DNA from: Stenotrophomonas maltophilia
GTDB taxonomy: Bacteria > Pseudomonadota > Gammaproteobacteria > Xanthomonadales > Xanthomonadaceae
Reading direction: 5' to 3'
DNA length: 42,279 bases
Assembly (NCBI GenBank): GCA_002364755.1
Contig: DEZI01000030.1
Location: 68,878-111,156 of the forward strand
Of this stretch, positions 40,672-42,279 are shown in pieces. The notes under the pieces are model-generated. The model did not search any database. It saw nothing but the letters and a program-made list of their open reading frames with translations, and was not told the DNA's origin. Positions within the stretch are counted from its first letter, which is position 1; the number at the start of each line of letters is the position of its first letter. A program made the translations under genes and the position numbers.

Positions 40672-41594
40672 GCGCGGCGCCGCGCACGATCGCCGTGGAC
40701 AGCGGCGATGGCCACCGCTACGAGATCATCGCCTGCGTGCCTGCACAGCCGCTGGCACGCCTGCTGTGGCTGCCGGCACTGGGCGTGGCCGCGCGCCACT
40801 ACCTGCCGCTTGCGCAGGCGCTGGCAGCGCGTGGCATCGCCGTCTACCTGCATGAGTGGCGTGGCAACGGCAGCAGTTCACTGCGCCCCTCACGCACGGC
40901 TGACTGGGGCTACCGCGAAATCCTCGAACAGGATCTGCCGGCCAGCCAGGCTGTGCTGGGCCACGAAGACGACGCAGCCAGCGCCCTGCCCTGGATCATC
41001 GGCGGGCACAGTCTGGGCGGGCAGCTCGCCTGCCTGCATGCCGGCCGCAATCCGGATCGTTTCCAGCGCCTGTGGCTGGCGGCCAGCGGCACGCCGTTCT
41101 GGCGCGTCTTCCCGCCCCCGCGCGGTTGGCTGCTGCCGCTGTTCTACCGGTTCCTGCCGTGGATCGCGCGGCGCCAGGGTGTGCTGCACGGTCGTCGCCT
41201 CGGCTTTGGCGGCACCGAAGCACGCGGGCTGATCGCCGACTGGGCGCGGGTGGGTCTGAACAACCACTACGCCGCCGTGGGCATGGACGAGAACCTCGAT
41301 GCGCAGCTGGCACGCATCCATGGCAGCGCGCAGGCGGTGCTGATGGCCGATGACTGGTTCGCGCCACTCGGATCGATGCAGGCGCTGCTGGCCAAGCTGC
41401 CGAATGTGGCCTCACGCGTCCGCGTGCTGACCGCGCAGGAACTGGGCACGCGCGCCGATCACTTCGCCTGGATGAAGGCGCCGGATGCCGTGGCTGAAAG
41501 CTTTTTCATTCAGTTGAATGAAAATTTTCACAAAAGCGTTGACGACAGCCGCCGACATCCGCATAATTCCGCTCCTGTCGCAGGGCGCCCGTAG
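40668..41594 (+). CDS. Alpha/beta hydrolase, 3' end overlapping tRNA-Arg
   Basis: A 308-residue alpha/beta-fold hydrolase. The nucleophile elbow is GGHSLGG (Ser115), Asp229 lies in MADDWFAP, and His265 in TRADHFAW, giving a plausible triad. HEWRGNGSSS is the oxyanion-side motif. Substrate unknown. ATG 40668 overlaps the thiD stop (ATGA). Oddly, the frame continues through the tRNA promoter and ends with TAG at 41592-41594, ten bases into the first tRNA-Arg. The last roughly 30 residues are therefore encoded by promoter and tRNA sequence and are probably poorly conserved. Confidence 0.88.
   Translation: MSAAPRTIAVDSGDGHRYEIIACVPAQPLARLLWLPALGVAARHYLPLAQALAARGIAVYLHEWRGNGSSSLRPSRTADWGYREILEQDLPASQAVLGHEDDAASALPWIIGGHSLGGQLACLHAGRNPDRFQRLWLAASGTPFWRVFPPPRGWLLPLFYRFLPWIARRQGVLHGRRLGFGGTEARGLIADWARVGLNNHYAAVGMDENLDAQLARIHGSAQAVLMADDWFAPLGSMQALLAKLPNVASRVRVLTAQELGTRADHFAWMKAPDAVAESFFIQLNENFHKSVDDSRRHPHNSAPVAGRP
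41505..41522. promoter_or_regulatory. Palindrome upstream of the tRNA-Arg promoter
   Basis: TTCATTCAGTTGAATGAA, an 8-bp perfect inverted repeat with a 2-base centre, 17 bp upstream of the -35 box and within the hydrolase coding end. The surrounding AT-rich tract (about 41500-41535) stands out in GC-rich DNA and may be an UP element or a binding site for a factor such as Fis. Confidence 0.45.
41539..41567 (+). promoter_or_regulatory. Promoter of the tRNA-Arg cluster
   Basis: TTGACG (41539-41544), 17-bp spacer, CATAAT (41562-41567). Transcription would start near 41574, about 11 bases before the first tRNA. The promoter lies entirely within the 3' end of the hydrolase gene. Confidence 0.75.
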
Positions 41595-41661
41595 CTCAGT
41601 TGGATAGAGTACCTGGCTACGAACCAGGCGGTCGGGAGTTCGAATCTCTCCGGGCGCACCA
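41585..41661 (+). tRNA. tRNA-Arg (anticodon ACG), copy 1
   Basis: A 77-nt cloverleaf with encoded CCA. Acceptor GCGCCCG pairs with CGGGCGC, the D-arm is GCTCAGTTGGATAGAGT, and the T-arm contains GTTCGAATC. The anticodon stem CCTGG/CCAGG bounds loop CTACGAA, giving ACG. The upstream hydrolase gene ends at bases 8-10. Confidence 0.97.
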
Positions 41662-41732
41662 CTCGACAGGCTTCCAGAATCCGCCGCTGGAAGATGCAGT
41701 AAAATGTAGTAACAAAATTGATTGTGTACCGC

Positions 41733-41809
41733 GCGCCCGTAGCTCAGTTGGATAGAGTACCTGGCTACGAACCAGGCGGTCGGGAGTTCGAATCTCTCCG
41801 GGCGCACCA
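41733..41809 (+). tRNA. tRNA-Arg (anticodon ACG), copy 2
   Basis: Identical over all 77 bases to copy 1, with a 71-bp spacer between. The spacer contains a small CTTCCAG/CTGGAAG stem. No independent strong promoter was seen. Confidence 0.97.
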
Positions 41810-41841
41810 CACACGATCAATACAACAGGTTTATGTAATTG

Positions 41842-41918
41842 GCGCCCGTAGCTCAGTTGGATAGAGTACCTGGCTACGAACCAGGCGGTCGGGAGTTCGA
41901 ATCTCTCCGGGCGCACCA
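41842..41918 (+). tRNA. tRNA-Arg (anticodon ACG), copy 3
   Basis: Identical to copies 1 and 2, after a 32-bp spacer. A terminator follows within about ten bases, so the three are probably one transcript processed by RNase P. Confidence 0.97.
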
Positions 41919-41927
41919 TTACACCGA

Positions 41928-41957
41928 AACAGCAGGCTCCGGCCTGCTGTTTTTTTT
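41928..41957 (+). terminator. Rho-independent terminator of the tRNA-Arg cluster
   Basis: CAGCAGGC (41930-41937) and GCCTGCTG (41942-41949) around a TCCG tetraloop, followed by eight Ts. Confidence 0.92.
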
Positions 41958-42279
41958 GTGTTTTCGGCAGGGCTTGCAGGCCTGCACCTGCAGAAGCAAC
42001 TTCAACGTCAAAAGCCGAAGCGGCATTCCGTGGGATGGCGGTTTCACGCGGCTGTTGGAACCTGCTGGTGGTGGCTGCCGACCGTTGGTCGGCACATCTG
42101 TCAGATATCGAATGAATCATCCACGCATGGCGTGGATCTACTGCGGCGCGCGGCTGTTGGTAGGTGTCGACCGTTGGTCGGCATATCTGTCAGATCTCGA
42201 ATTCCACATTGGGGTCGGAGCCCGTTGCGTAGCAACGGGATCCGACCCCGTGCTGTTCCGACAGATCGCGGGAAACTGT
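41958..42279. other. Intergenic end of the window
   Basis: About 80 bp without recognised features, then the right copy of the long composite repeat to the end. The minus-strand frames that cross it start in repeats and run antisense through the tRNA genes; none is credible as a gene. Confidence 0.75.
42041..42279 (-). repeat. Right copy of the ~235-bp composite repeat
   Basis: The reverse complement of this segment aligns with 16-248. It includes the same order of units: long hairpin at 42211-42249, GTCGACC/GGTCGGC-type palindromes, and the ATCCACGC/GCGTGGAT GTAG hairpin near 42119-42142. It reaches the last base of the window, so the outer end is cut off. Confidence 0.9.

Noticed and set aside
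41412..42120. Minus-strand open frames across the tRNA-Arg cluster, with repeated RPERFELPTAW- and RTPDRLVRSQV-like peptides
   Set aside because: They are antisense to the three identical tRNA genes; the peptide repeats come from the tRNA sequence itself. Such proteins are a familiar database artefact.
41585..42279. Genomic island integrated at tRNA-Arg
   Set aside because: tRNA-Arg genes are frequent integration sites, but no integrase or partial tRNA repeat follows within the window.

Overview
The window looks like core chromosome of a Stenotrophomonas species (Xanthomonadaceae, S. maltophilia complex). The DNA is very GC-rich. Gene content and order fit the group, for example sdh genes with lolCD, an Entner-Doudoroff cluster, and pcnB-folK-panBCD. 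Gaps between genes are filled with short hairpins carrying a terminal GTAG, matching the SMAG family of REP-like repeats described for S. maltophilia. No prophage, integrase, transposase, CRISPR array or defence island was seen.

Layout: (1) 1-523, repeats leading to htpG. (2) 2.5-5.8 kb: a small flagellar-rod-like protein, ftsY, mutY and the yggX-type gene. (3) 5.8-12.9 kb, minus strand: a lipoprotein gene, lolD-lolC, and a succinate dehydrogenase operon ordered assembly factor (DUF1674), sdhC, sdhD, sdhA, sdhB, sdhE, ygfX, with ygfZ divergent. (4) 13.9-21.4 kb: a sugar ABC ATPase divergent from zwf-glk-pgl-edd-eda, with a LacI-type operator between them. (5) 21.5-26.3 kb: a GacA/UvrY-like regulator, a PAP2 phosphatase overlapping ispG, and a divergent RegB/RegA-type redox two-component pair. 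(6) 26.3-31.9 kb, minus strand: pcnB-folK-panB-panC-panD-pgi, then tRNA-Glu on the plus strand. (7) 32.3-36.6 kb: a sugar porter, ferredoxin fdxA, and a bamC-like lipoprotein with dapA divergent from gcvR. (8) 36.6-41.6 kb: bcp, a PIN-PhoH ATPase gene, a lipoprotein, a DUF1275 membrane protein, thiD and an alpha/beta hydrolase. (9) 41.6-41.9 kb: three identical tRNA-Arg(ACG) genes and a terminator.

How the genes work together: the zwf operon takes glucose through glucose 6-phosphate and 6-phosphogluconate to pyruvate and glyceraldehyde 3-phosphate, with pgi feeding fructose 6-phosphate back. The sdh region holds the enzyme plus factors for flavin and Fe-S maturation. The pan genes make pantothenate for CoA. 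LolCD, the BamC-like protein and several lipoproteins concern the envelope.

The most unusual points are not new protein families. They are: (a) a roughly 235-bp composite repeat present in inverted orientation at both window ends; (b) three copies of an 80-100-bp hairpin element whose core is conserved while its outer stems differ but stay self-complementary; (c) a hydrolase gene whose stop codon lies inside the first tRNA-Arg, so RNase P processing would remove it; (d) overlapping divergent promoters at pcnB/tRNA-Glu with a possible non-AUG pcnB start; and (e) repeats placed inside operons (sdhB/sdhE, panC/panD, edd/eda). I found no convincing previously undescribed protein system.
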